A stretch of DNA of 64,000 bases from Dioszegia crocea (Eukaryota; Basidiomycota; Tremellomycetes; Tremellales; Bulleribasidiaceae), in NCBI GenBank assembly GCA_001600615.1, contig BCKK01000004.1, forward strand, positions 1,700,309 through 1,764,308. The letters are read 5' to 3'. Shown here one piece after another: positions 33,733-43,230 of this stretch. Positions within the stretch are counted from its first letter, which is position 1; each line of letters starts with the position of its first letter. The position numbers and the translations under genes are program-made. The notes under the pieces are model-generated. The model saw nothing but the letters and a program-made list of their open reading frames with translations, was not told where the DNA came from and did no database searches.

Positions 33733-34572
33733 TGATCCATGTCGCCTGGAAGCTCGGCGCAGAGCTGGATATGCCGATGCCGGGGATCCATCGTAGGTTC
33801 GCGTCTCCAAATTTGCACTGTGGACCATATGTCCGTGCTGATCAATCAGGTGGTAATCGATTGTCATCACGGAAACTCGCCGACTGCAGCGCCGCCATCG
33901 AATCGAAGCTGGCCGCAGTAGCCCGAGGCCGCTTCGACCGAGTGGACCTAAGGTCGATCCAAAGTGCCGAACGATCACATGCATCTCCCATTCCCCAGCG
34001 AAGGCTCTTCGGCCAATGGCCTCCCTTTCCACCGTCTGCTTTCCGTCATTTACCGTCCCAAGGCGACCCTTCGGCAACTCTCCGAGCAGTCGCAGAGCCG
34101 AAACGCAAGAAGGCCCCAATCTTATCACCTGGAGGTGCTGATAAGGATCCATACTCCCTTCATATTCTCATCGGGTCCGATATCAACTTCGGATTTGAGG
34201 CTTGACACACGACGTCACCCTTGATCGTATCAGATCACGCATTTCCGGTCAAAACGCCGGAATCACTCTCGAACCACTCTCCAGGGCCTTCCTTTGCGAT
34301 CAGAAGACCTGACCCCTGTCGAAACCGGCCCTTTGGCATGCCCCATTGCCCGTTCCTTCCCTTCTGACGTGCTACATAAGGCGAGGGTGAAGTGGGGAGG
34401 GCGGCTCTTCTGTCTGCCGTCCTCGTCCTTTTTATCGCCACTTCCCCCACTCTACATACGAGTAAGTAACTTCACTAAGTGTGCTCAGGGCAGTCATTGA
34501 TGGGATACAGTTACCGTCCAGACATCGCATGGCGATATATCTGAGAGCTTATCGCTCAAACTTGCTACAACC
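33733..34572. other. Intergenic region with ambiguous open frames
   Basis: 840 bp. Both strands carry long open frames. Plus 33729-34205 (158 codons) overlaps the CHCH stop codon as ATGA, and a minus-strand frame at 33670-34152 is of equal length. Neither shows a domain or convincing codon pattern. A small gene here cannot be excluded. Confidence 0.35.
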
Positions 34573-35583
34573 ATGAATGAACACACCACTTCCACCCTGC
34601 CCACTCAGACTATGCGATCTGCGCGACAATCTCCCCACTCTGCCATCCCCTATCGACACTGCGATACTCCGCGCCCTCGACAGCCATCAGCTCTCGTCGC
34701 CGCTACATTGATCGTCGCCTGCGCTCCCGTCCCTCCGCCTGCCCCCGCCATTCGTGGGTCTACCGGCACGCTACCTCCACTGAGCCTTCCCCTACCCCCA
34801 CCCCGACTCACTCGTTGCGCTTCAACCACCTCTGACCCCTCAGACCCTGATATCCGAACTCCAACCTCTCCCAGGCCATCCGGACGCACCAAATCGGACC
34901 CCGAATCACCCTTTCCTTCATCACCCGCACCCTCCACCAACGGCCGACCTCCCACACCTACCCCTCACTCCATTCCCGGTCATCCGCCCGCGCATCAACA
35001 AGCCCACATCCACGATCTAGTCATTGCCATCGAGCGTGCCTACATCTCATACTCTGCACAAGACGAGTTACTCCAATCGCCTATCCTCCTTGACTCCCTT
35101 GTCAGCTTCCGGGAGCGCGCTCTGGACCTGATGGATCTGAGACCTGGGCGCGAGGAGGTGGCTCCAGTCTATCACCAATCGTGTGCGGAGTCGAAGGGGC
35201 CGAGGCCGGATTCGAGGCAACAGGTGCCTGGAAATGACGAGGTGCATGCCTTGGAAGACGCATGGTGGTCTTCTGCCGTCGTGGCGAATTGGTATGGGCC
35301 GCAGCCACATACCGTCACGAGGCAAAAGAGCAGGAAGAAGCGGAGAGGGAGGAAATCCCGAATTGAAGATGGACCAGGCCAAGGGCAGGGCGTCATAGAG
35401 GAAGTGGGGGACGTCAACGATGTGGAGTTGAAGAAACAATGGAGCCTAGGAGGGATTGACGAGCTTGGTGAAATGATCCTTGAGGTGCCGGCAGGGACGC
35501 GAGGGGTATTTGGCGAGGTGATGGGTGAGCGTGAGATGGAATTGAGGCGGATTTCCAGTTTCGTCGGAGTCTGGGACGAGTAG
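34573..35583 (+). CDS. Unknown single-exon protein with basic patch
   Basis: An intronless 336-codon frame from MNEHTTSTLPTQTMRSARQS to FVGVWDE. Residues 1-140 are Pro/Ser/Thr-rich and disordered (with a short hydrophobic SALVAATLIVACAPVPPPAP). Residues about 140-190 look helical (QAHIHDLVIAIERAYISYSA). A nuclear-localisation-like cluster QKSRKKRRGRKSR sits near residue 255, and the end is acidic to mixed. I do not recognise the family. Being intronless is unusual for this window, shared only with the gene at 43231. Confidence 0.6.
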   Translation: MNEHTTSTLPTQTMRSARQSPHSAIPYRHCDTPRPRQPSALVAATLIVACAPVPPPAPAIRGSTGTLPPLSLPLPPPRLTRCASTTSDPSDPDIRTPTSPRPSGRTKSDPESPFPSSPAPSTNGRPPTPTPHSIPGHPPAHQQAHIHDLVIAIERAYISYSAQDELLQSPILLDSLVSFRERALDLMDLRPGREEVAPVYHQSCAESKGPRPDSRQQVPGNDEVHALEDAWWSSAVVANWYGPQPHTVTRQKSRKKRRGRKSRIEDGPGQGQGVIEEVGDVNDVELKKQWSLGGIDELGEMILEVPAGTRGVFGEVMGEREMELRRISSFVGVWDE

Positions 35584-35890
35584 TATACAGAGCAGAATGA
35601 GGTCCACTTCAGTGTGAAAGGGATGATGACATTTGTATGCAGTGATCATGTATGAGGACACCTGCCACCTAAAAATCGCAGCAGGACGAAGTCAGCCATG
35701 CTGTAGGTGGCCGATGCGGGCGAGATGACCGTGCGAGTGCCACATGCCGAGGTCTGAAACCTAAATCTGCAGCGGTCGCTTCGACATTAACTCGATCTCC
35801 TAGACAACCGCCAGTCAGCCAAACATCCCAGCGATCTGTTAAGTATACGTTGATATACGCTCCTCTTCAGTCACAGAACTCCACACCGTC
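35584..35890. other. Intergenic region
   Basis: 307 bp between two same-strand unknown genes. Nothing recognised beyond expected UTR and promoter sequence. Confidence 0.5.
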
Positions 35891-37138
35891 ATGTCCGAAA
35901 ACCTTGACGCTGCTATGACCGAGATGGGACCGGTTCTCAGGGCCGCCACCCCCTTTGTCTTTGCCTCGTTCGAACGGGAAGATTACCTGCCATACCAGAC
36001 AGATGCAATTCGATACTGGCAGGCCAGGAACTCTGTCAGGATATTCATCACGCATCTCAGATGGAAGGAGGGAGGGGAACAGCATGAAGTAAGCCGAAAC
36101 CTCATGCGAATTATTAATGTCATTGCCTTTGTCACTGAACTTCGCAGCTCTCGAGATGCAGGATCATCGATGTGTGGGTTCACGCCTTCAACCTCACGCA
36201 GCGAGTTTTTGCGACGTTGGAACGGATAGAAGACTGCTGGGCCTTTACGCCGGAAGGCGATTTGCAAGATGAAGTTGAGCGGGAAGGGTATTCAAAGATG
36301 AATGTCGATGTCCGCGAAGTAAGCCCCATGCTTCGCTGCTTTTAGACTCAGTATGGACTGTGCTGATAATTGAAAAGATACAGGGACTCCAGCGTGAGCA
36401 TCTTGCTTTGGCAAAAGATATCTGTACAAACGCTGATTTGAGCTTTCAGTGTATGTCTCCGACTTTCTAGCGAAGCTCGTCTACTTCGAAGCGACCGGCA
36501 TCGCTCGTCCACACTGGTACTGTTCCGATCTCCCGGAGCTTCCAGACTCTATTTCCGATTATGTCGACCCAGCTCTCCCCGCCAATACCCAGCCCTTCCA
36601 GATCATCCGATCGCTCAACCGACTCATCACCAGAGTTGTCTCTGAGCATTTACCACACTTCATGGTCAAGTTGAACTATCCCCTGACCGACATGGTTCCA
36701 CCGATCCGTGGCGAATGGCGGTCACGAGTGCAGGCGATGGATGACGACGTAGAGTTAAACACGGTCCTGGATTTCGGGGACGAGAGGTCCACGAAGCCAG
36801 ACTGGACTCGACGGAGACAGAACGCCGAGGTGCAAACCGTGAGTCTGCATCGCAATTTCTACAGCACCGCTATTCCGCTAATGCCGCGCTAGCAGTCGCC
36901 CTCCCAATCCTCGCCTCTTACGCAGCATGTCCCATCGCCAAGCAAGGAAGAAGGGCAGCTGGCCGAGCTACACGCAGATCACACAGCAGACGCGGAGGCG
37001 AATTCTGCGATAGTGGACTCGGCACATTGGCCATCGCTTGACGATGAGAGGGAACCTCTGCTTGACACGAGTCCAGTGGGCAGCGGTGGTCAGGATGGGT
37101 TGAGGCGCCGATTGAAAAGAGCTATGGCGGGCCCATAG
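35891..37138 (+). CDS. Unknown protein with 10-nt microexon
   Basis: Exons 35891-36088, 36148-36318, 36384-36393 (10 nt), 36450-36838 and about 36893-37138 keep one frame and give about 337 residues. Segments include PFVFASFEREDYLPYQTDAI, CRIIDVWVHAFNLTQRVFAT, then after the microexon (GLQL) YVSDFLAKLVYFEATGIARP, and a disordered acidic tail with a dileucine-like EREPLLDTSP. The C-terminal acceptor has two options three bases apart (GCTAG or GCTAGCAG). No domain recognised. The body looks globular and helical; the tail is probably flexible. Confidence 0.65.
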
Positions 37139-37601
37139 TATGGTGTAAATCATGGACAGATGTCTGGTTCTCATCGTTCCCGGTGAATCTAGTAGGAAGT
37201 ATATTCATAATCGTGATCATGGGAACTGAGATGTTCTGGACGAGCTCGACTAAAAGCATGGTTGCTAAAGAGCAGCACACGATATCCGGGTTCAATGCAG
37301 TATATGTAGCATAGTTACTTCGTGCTCAATGCTCGCGTCGCGCTCGAAGTGGACGCGTCGCGTTTAACCAAATCCTAATGCTTATTGGCGATTGTAATTA
37401 CCGCTTTGAGGAGATAAGTCTTATCGGAAAACTTTCTTACCCCCGGAAGCAGAATTGGGTGGAACTGTCAGTCCACTCAGCAAGCCATCCATCCAGCATC
37501 CATATCTACATTCTCAGCTTCTTGCGCCATCATACAGCTGAGATACCCACAGCGATACACAGCACAGTCAACTAATCCCTGCCCAGGGCAATCAGGCAGC
37601 G
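37139..37601. promoter_or_regulatory. Intergenic promoter region with CGCG-rich motifs
   Basis: 463 bp upstream of the F-box-like gene. CTCGCGTCGCGCTCG at about 37332-37346 and GGACGCGTCGCG at 37351-37362 contain CGTCGCG and an ACGCGT MBF-type core (37353-37358). Regulatory role inferred. Confidence 0.4.
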
Positions 37602-40600
37602 ATGTCAGGCGAAAAAGAGGACCCGTCAACGGTTTCAGTCCACGTCCAGGATCCCACCTCGGCCTCGGCTACCACTGTCGACAGAGCCGTGGCTACACCT
37701 AGCATCAGCCCTAGCTCAGTCTCCACCCGGCTGCCCGCTTTCCCTCCTCATGCAGTCGTCAAGTCTGCCAGTCTCGTCCTCTTACCTTCTGCCGACGCGG
37801 CCGAATCCGACGCGAAGACCATCAGTGATAATGGCGAGGCGCTAGGCGAGGGTCTGAGGTGGAAACCACATCCCAAGACCGACGGGCCGGACTCTGCCAA
37901 ACCGCCGGTTGCCATTCGGGGCAAACGCGACGTGAGAAAGTATGGGTGGGGCCATTTACCGCCTCAGGTACTGAGGTGTGTTGATATATCTGGCTGATGC
38001 AATCGCAATACCTCACGTGTGTAAGCTGACCTGTCCAGACTTGTGCTCAGTCATGCGGTGGCGGATGTATCAATGGTACCTACGCTTCAGGATCGGTGGG
38101 CTTGGAGTGGCCCGTCAACGGAGGTACTTGCCGCTATTACCACTCGGGAGCGACTGGCGGAGCTGCGAAGAGTCTGCGTCCGGTGGCGAGCCGCAAGTAA
38201 GTCTCGTTCACACTAAAATTACTATCCGTGCTCATACCCTCAGTCGACAATCATCCCTTCTGGTGGCACCTGATCAAAGTGCTATATCCAGCCTACGATA
38301 TGCAAGCCGCCGACGCTGCCAGTACGCGCATTTCCCTCAATTCTTCCCGATCTGGCTCGGCCGCTCGAGCTGGACCAACCCTTTTCCGTCGCGCTCGACT
38401 GGTCAGCTTCTCAATCTGCGTCCCATGCCGAATGAACGGGCCCAACACGCTCGAAGTGGCTCGAGCGCGCCCAGACCTAATTGTCCCCGTCGAGGGAATG
38501 GAATGGGTGGCGACTTGTCAATTCCACGAGGAACGAACTTGCGGCGCGTGCCTGCTGGCTGAAACACCAACGTACAATCGAATCGGCCTTTTCCCTTCAT
38601 CCGAAGGCGAGGTTGATGCCTATGATCACTATCGTTCGCTCGAAGTGGTCATTTGCCGTCATTGTAGACGTTCAGCACTGGAAGCTGCCATCTTACGCCA
38701 ATTAAGGTCGTGCGCCCGCGAAGGTGGCATTATCCGGGGCGATCTAATACCATGGTCCGATTTTCCCGAGTGGAAAGAATACGTGGCGTTTGGGACAGAC
38801 ACGGCGAGGACGACGGCGGAAAGTCTTGTGGCGCGCTGGGCAATGACGTGTCAGGGGAGATATACCTTCTTGTCGCAGATTGCGAGGGAGTTGCAGAGGA
38901 GAGAGTCTTTGATGAAGTGGAGGTTCCACCAGGCCAAGGCTCCAGAGACTTTCGATGAACGGGATGAGAGGTGGCAGTTGTTACGAACGTTTGATCCGTA
39001 TGGACCGGTTGATCCAAAGAGGGATGAAGAGAATATGCGGCGGTTGTATACAGCGTGGGAATGGGAGTGGAATAATGAGGGATCGGGTCTATGGGAACAA
39101 ATGAGGGAAGAGTATAATATGCCAGGTCTCAATCCTAAAGTAAGTCTTTGGTAAATGTCATTATATCCAACGTAAGCTTACTTTGCAGTACACCGGTCTA
39201 TTACTCGAAGCAGCTACGAGTGATTTCCTAGTGGAGCGATTCCGAATTGGGATCTGGGTTTTACCCTCTGTCGAAGCCGACGTTCTGTCGTTCCAACCCC
39301 GCTTGGCCGCTCAACCCATCCAACAAGACCCTCACATATCCACTTCCCCCTTACTCGATATGATCGCCTCCACATCCCATCCTTTCCCCAAACATCCCAA
39401 AACGGACTGTCTAGACCGACCCCACCCGAAAGGGATCGGACTATTTCGCCTAGAACCAACGCACGAACTCAGCTCCGAACTGATTCTTCCGCCCTCACTC
39501 ATCATTCAGACAATGGACGAGCGATACATGGGCTGGATGAGGCGTCAACTGCTGCCGCCCCTTCGGCGGATGGTGGATGATATCGTCTTGGCCGTTGGGG
39601 ACGATGCGGCCGCCGAGGTGATTTGTGAGGGTATGGGATTGAAGGAGGTGTTGCAGGGTCTGAGGGGAGAGACGGTTTGGCTTAAACCGGGTGCGAGGGC
39701 GCAGAGGGAACGAGCGGTAGCTGCTGCCAATGCGGCAGCAGTGGCTTTGGCTCAGCTGGAGAAGGAGGGTCCGCCAGCCTCGCCTAGAGTTGAGCTGGTG
39801 AGCGATGAAAAGGTCGAAGAGGCGCCAACGAACCATATCCGCATCATCCACGAAGAACCTGTCGTTGTCGATCGACCCAAAGAGGCGAGCTCGACTACAA
39901 CACTGGGTAAACGGAAGACCCCACCTGCGGAATTACCACGACCTACCCGACCTGCCGAGAGGGAGTCTCGAGAGTCGTCACCACCTCTCGTTTCGGCCGC
40001 CGTGACCACTTCGTCGTCGACACCAGAGGATGTCGTCATGCCCGTCACCCCAGAGGAAGCGCCAACGTCGGGCCTCGTCACTGGCGGTGGAGGTGGAGGG
40101 CAGGACGCGACATTGGAGTCGATTGCGAAAATGGCGGTGAAGTTGAAGGGTGATGTTAATGGCGGTGGAGAGGTGATCTCGGGCGTCGAGGTTGAGGTGG
40201 ATATGTCCGACGAAGAGCTGTCTTCGGAGGAAGGGTCAGAATTCTCGTATGAGGCTGGACGGGGTGCAGATGGGCACTATGAGCAAGATTATCACGGTGC
40301 GAATGGTCAATATGGAGAAGATGAGCTCGAGATGGATAGGCAGATGAGGGAGGATAATGAGATGATGGATGGAGAGTTGTTGGAGGAAGAGGATGATGAA
40401 GAGAGTGAAGAGGATTATGAGGATGAGGATGATGAAATGGCCAGTGGGAATGTCAATGGGGGAATCAACCTGAAATCCAATCCTAAATATAAATCGGCAT
40501 ACCTCCCTCCACCACCACCGACAGGTCCATTCCCATCGACTTCGGAACTCATCATGCCGATGCAGTACGTCCCTTATGTCCCTTTACCGGCAAGTGATGA

Positions 40601-40733
40601 TCCGGATGATCCGGTCATGCGCTTCTTGGCGAAGGATGTGATTATGTGTGCGTGGTATGATGTGAGAAAGCACTTGAGGGTTTGTCGGTGTGGGATATGT
40701 GAGAGGGGAAGGGCGAAGGAGGTGGCGAAGTAG
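37602..40733 (+). CDS. F-box-like protein with Cys clusters and acidic C-terminal region
   Basis: From MSGEKEDPSTVSVHVQ the protein has a disordered lead. It then has an F-box-like segment: YGWGHLPPQVLRLVLSHAVA, RERLAELRRVCVRWRAAIDN and HPFWWHLIKVLYP, rebuilt across two introns. F-box proteins recruit substrates to SCF ubiquitin ligases. The middle carries zinc-finger-like pairs (CVPCRMNGP, CQFHEERTCGACLLAE, VICRHCRR) with CRCGIC near the C-terminus. A long acidic stretch lies at 40200-40440 (ELLEEEDDEESEEDYEDEDD). Stop 40731-40733. The large last exon starts at about 39189 (YTGLLLEAATSDFLVERFRI). The F-box match is by motif spacing only; the Cys clusters are unassigned. Confidence 0.6.
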
Positions 40734-40910
40734 GGGTGGGTGGGGCGAGGGGTTCGGGATGGGGTTAGAATTGGGGGAGGGCCGGGGTGGGACAGGGGGA
40801 AGTAAGGAGAAACCGACCAAGGAAGGAGAAATCGGCCAGGGCGATAGTTCGCGCGAGAATTGGGGGGTGGGTGGTGGGGCAGTCAGTAAAATGGTTTACG
40901 GAGATGGAGC

Positions 40911-40936
40911 TGGGAGGTGGGAGGTGGGAGGTGGGA
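40911..40936 (+). repeat. Short TGGGAGG tandem array, G-quadruplex motif
   Basis: Three TGGGAGG units and a fourth TGGGAAG unit. Bases 40912-40935 follow G3N4G3N4G3N4G3, the canonical quadruplex pattern. It lies just past the F-box-like gene's stop on its coding strand, so it would be in its 3' UTR if transcribed. Confidence 0.7.
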
Positions 40937-41288
40937 AGTGGCAAGTGGATGGTTCGCGAACTTACGAAAGAAAGAAAGGGGGTTCGGACTGTCACTGGGC
41001 GTAATATCGTTCCGTTGGCCGGGCGCGAGATGAGGGAGAAATTGGTGTGGTGTAAGAAAGAGGGATAGTGGGAGGTTGTAAATATGATTTTATCCATCAA
41101 TCGACGTCGCTGTACTGGACTGGACTGCTCTGTGTCTTAATCGTGCTCTGATAGCTATGCAAATGCATGCGGCACTGAGGAAACCCGCAATATATGTCCC
41201 CAAGCCAAAGGAACCAAACAAACACCGCTGATGTTAGCTTCAGCTTCGGGCCGGAGCAAAGCTTCTTCAGCTTCGGTCAATCAGCATC

Positions 41289-41296
41289 TATATAAG
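41289..41296 (+). promoter_or_regulatory. TATA box of CoA-binding protein gene
   Basis: TATATAAG lies 62 bp upstream of ATG 41351 and 32 bp upstream of ATG 41321. Typical TATA-to-start spacing would place transcription near 41320, which favours ATG 41351 as the translation start. Confidence 0.55.
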
Positions 41297-41350
41297 ACTA
41301 CTTCCCCACACCCTTTATACATGTTCCCATCTATCTCAAGACTAGCTAAT

Positions 41351-41986
41351 ATGTCCATCACTCCTGCCATGCGCCACTTTATGCACGCGAAGGAATACGC
41401 CGTTTTGGGTAAGGTGTTGACTGATCCCGAGAGATGGGACCATAAGGTAGGTTCTTGGCTCTTCATCAGACCCCCTGACAAAAGCTGATGGAACAGGTTT
41501 TGAAGTGGTAGGTCCTCCCATGGAGTCCAAATCCTTTCATCTAATATATCCAGGTATCAAGCCAGAGACCTGACCGTCACGCCCATCAAACCCACAGGCG
41601 ACGGCGAGGAGATTGAAGGACTGACAGCTATCGCAGATCCTGTATGTCCCCCTCCATATTTTCTTCCCCCTAGCGGGCCTCTTTAGCTTATACCTTAGAC
41701 AAACCTCCCAAACCTCACCCAAACTTCAATATCCATCATTCTTCACCCTGCCAAAGGTCTACCCCTCCTTCAATCCCTCTACCCGGCCGGTGGGGCCACA
41801 GAGGGCGGACAAGGACCCTGGTCCGTCTGGTTCCAGCCCGGAGCGGACGATGAGGCTATCCGAGCCTATGTGACCGAGCAAGGATTGGAGGGGAGGGTCG
41901 TGGTGGGTGGGAAATGTGTGTTGGTTTCGGGGGATGCGATTAGGGCTGAGGAGGGTTTGATTGGTGGGGGGAAGAGCGCTTTGTAG
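41351..41986 (+). CDS. CoA-binding domain protein (CoA_binding_2/YccU-like)
   Basis: Four exons (41351-41446, 41497-41507, 41554-41641, 41699-41986) give 160 residues. Exon 2 is an 11-nt microexon completing KVLKWYQARD. The Rossmann-like CoA-binding fold is seen in FMHAKEYAVLGKVLTDPERW, DLTVTPIKPTGDGEEIEGLT and TNLPNLTQTSISIILHPAKG, followed by WSVWFQPGADDEAIRAYV. Family members are small, soluble and poorly characterised; nucleotide or CoA binding is the expectation. The VLG of the first loop is kept, but the usual second part of the glycine-rich loop is replaced by KVLTDPE. An in-frame ATG at 41321 would add ten residues. Confidence 0.8.
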
Positions 41987-43230
41987 GCGGTTGAGTAGGA
42001 TGGCTTTTGAAGACGTTGGGATGATGATGTACTCCTGTGTATCTCTTCAGCATGGTTCAATCTAGGATAGCAAAGTCTATCCAAGAGGATCATTAGGGGC
42101 TGGAGGTGCGGATTGAGGGTGTGAAGGGGGTCCGGGGAGAGGGAAATCATCGATCACCTCGCCTCCCTCTACTAAATCGTTGCGACCCCTTCTGTGGATC
42201 ATGCAGCTTGGACACCGATCTACCAAGCTATATAACAGGCTCTTCTTGTAGATTATACAGTGATCACTGATCATTCATAAGTGCTTTGACAGATAGACAT
42301 CCTCGCTTCCCCACGTCCCCCACTCTCCAAACCTCCACTCCGCCCTCTGTCGATCCTTCCCCCGTTGTCTCACCCAACAAGCCATATCACATCCATCCTC
42401 GCTCATCCCGTCAGAGGCGTTCAAGCGGCGCAACAACTCCCACCAACTCTAATCGTCGTACAAGGGTGCACAAATGAAGCTTGCAGTACGAATGGACTCA
42501 TGTCCGTCTTCACCTCATATCATCACCGCCCACCATCACCCTCAATCATCCCTCCGCGGCCGCTTTTGATCAGGCCGGGATGAAACATCCGAAGTTCGAC
42601 CAGTGTGAGACAATCGATCCACTGCGTAGCCGAACTTAGCCCCTCCCGAGCTCAGACCTCAGGCTCAGAGGCATATCGATAGCATCGCCTAGGAGAAGGA
42701 ACGATTTGTCCCTCCCCTTCGATTTGTCACATCTTGATACTAAGATCGTGTCGGACGCTCATCCATCCTATTGGTACGTTTAGAGTTTACTTCGTCCGGT
42801 CTCGTGATGGCTACAGGTCATCTGACGGGTGTACGGGCATACTTGTCGGCTCGGGGGGATCTAAAGCTGACAAGTCCAGTTCGATGATCGAGACGACTGG
42901 ACACTCACTCCTCCACAACTCAAACCTCACCCACGCTTCCAATTTTTGTGACACGATCTCTGATACGCATCTACAAGGCCGACCTGCTGCCTAGGGTAGG
43001 CAGCTTGGCTTGGGTTCAGCTTCAGGGTTAGACCCAGTATCCTTTGAAGGAGCGTAAACGCGGGAGAGTAGACTCAAACAGTATGTTGCCTCATCCTTTC
43101 CTTTGGGCTCATCCCTGTTGATCCCTCTTACGATCTATGGCATGGATAGCCTAGGCGGACCAGCGTCTCTGATCCCCCTGACAAACATGCTGATCAACTA
43201 GCAATCAAACTTTCAAGAGTCAACTACACG
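41987..43230. other. Long intergenic region with probable 5' UTR intron
   Basis: 1244 bp. Pyrimidine-rich frames at 42286-42583 have no recognisable content. A likely 5' UTR intron of the next gene runs 43081-43201 (donor GTATGT, branch GCTGAT, acceptor CAACTAG), placing its transcription start well upstream. Confidence 0.45.
43081..43201 (+). other. Probable 5' UTR intron of the 43231 gene
   Basis: GTATGTTGCC at 43081 and ATGCTGATCAACTAG ending 43201 match the donor, branch site and acceptor used throughout the window. The next exon reaches ATG 43231 after 29 nt. Confidence 0.5.

Larger units (their letters stand above)
40734..41350. other. Intergenic region, G-rich, with G4-type array and TATA box
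   Basis: 617 bp, strongly purine/G-rich on the plus strand at its left end, with a TGGGAGG array (40911-40936) and a TATA element (41289-41296) before the next gene. No coding exon seen. Confidence 0.55.

Noticed and set aside
33670..34205. Gene overlapping the CHCH gene stop, on either strand
   Set aside because: Two frames of equal length on opposite strands, no domain, no splice structure; cannot choose, so not called.
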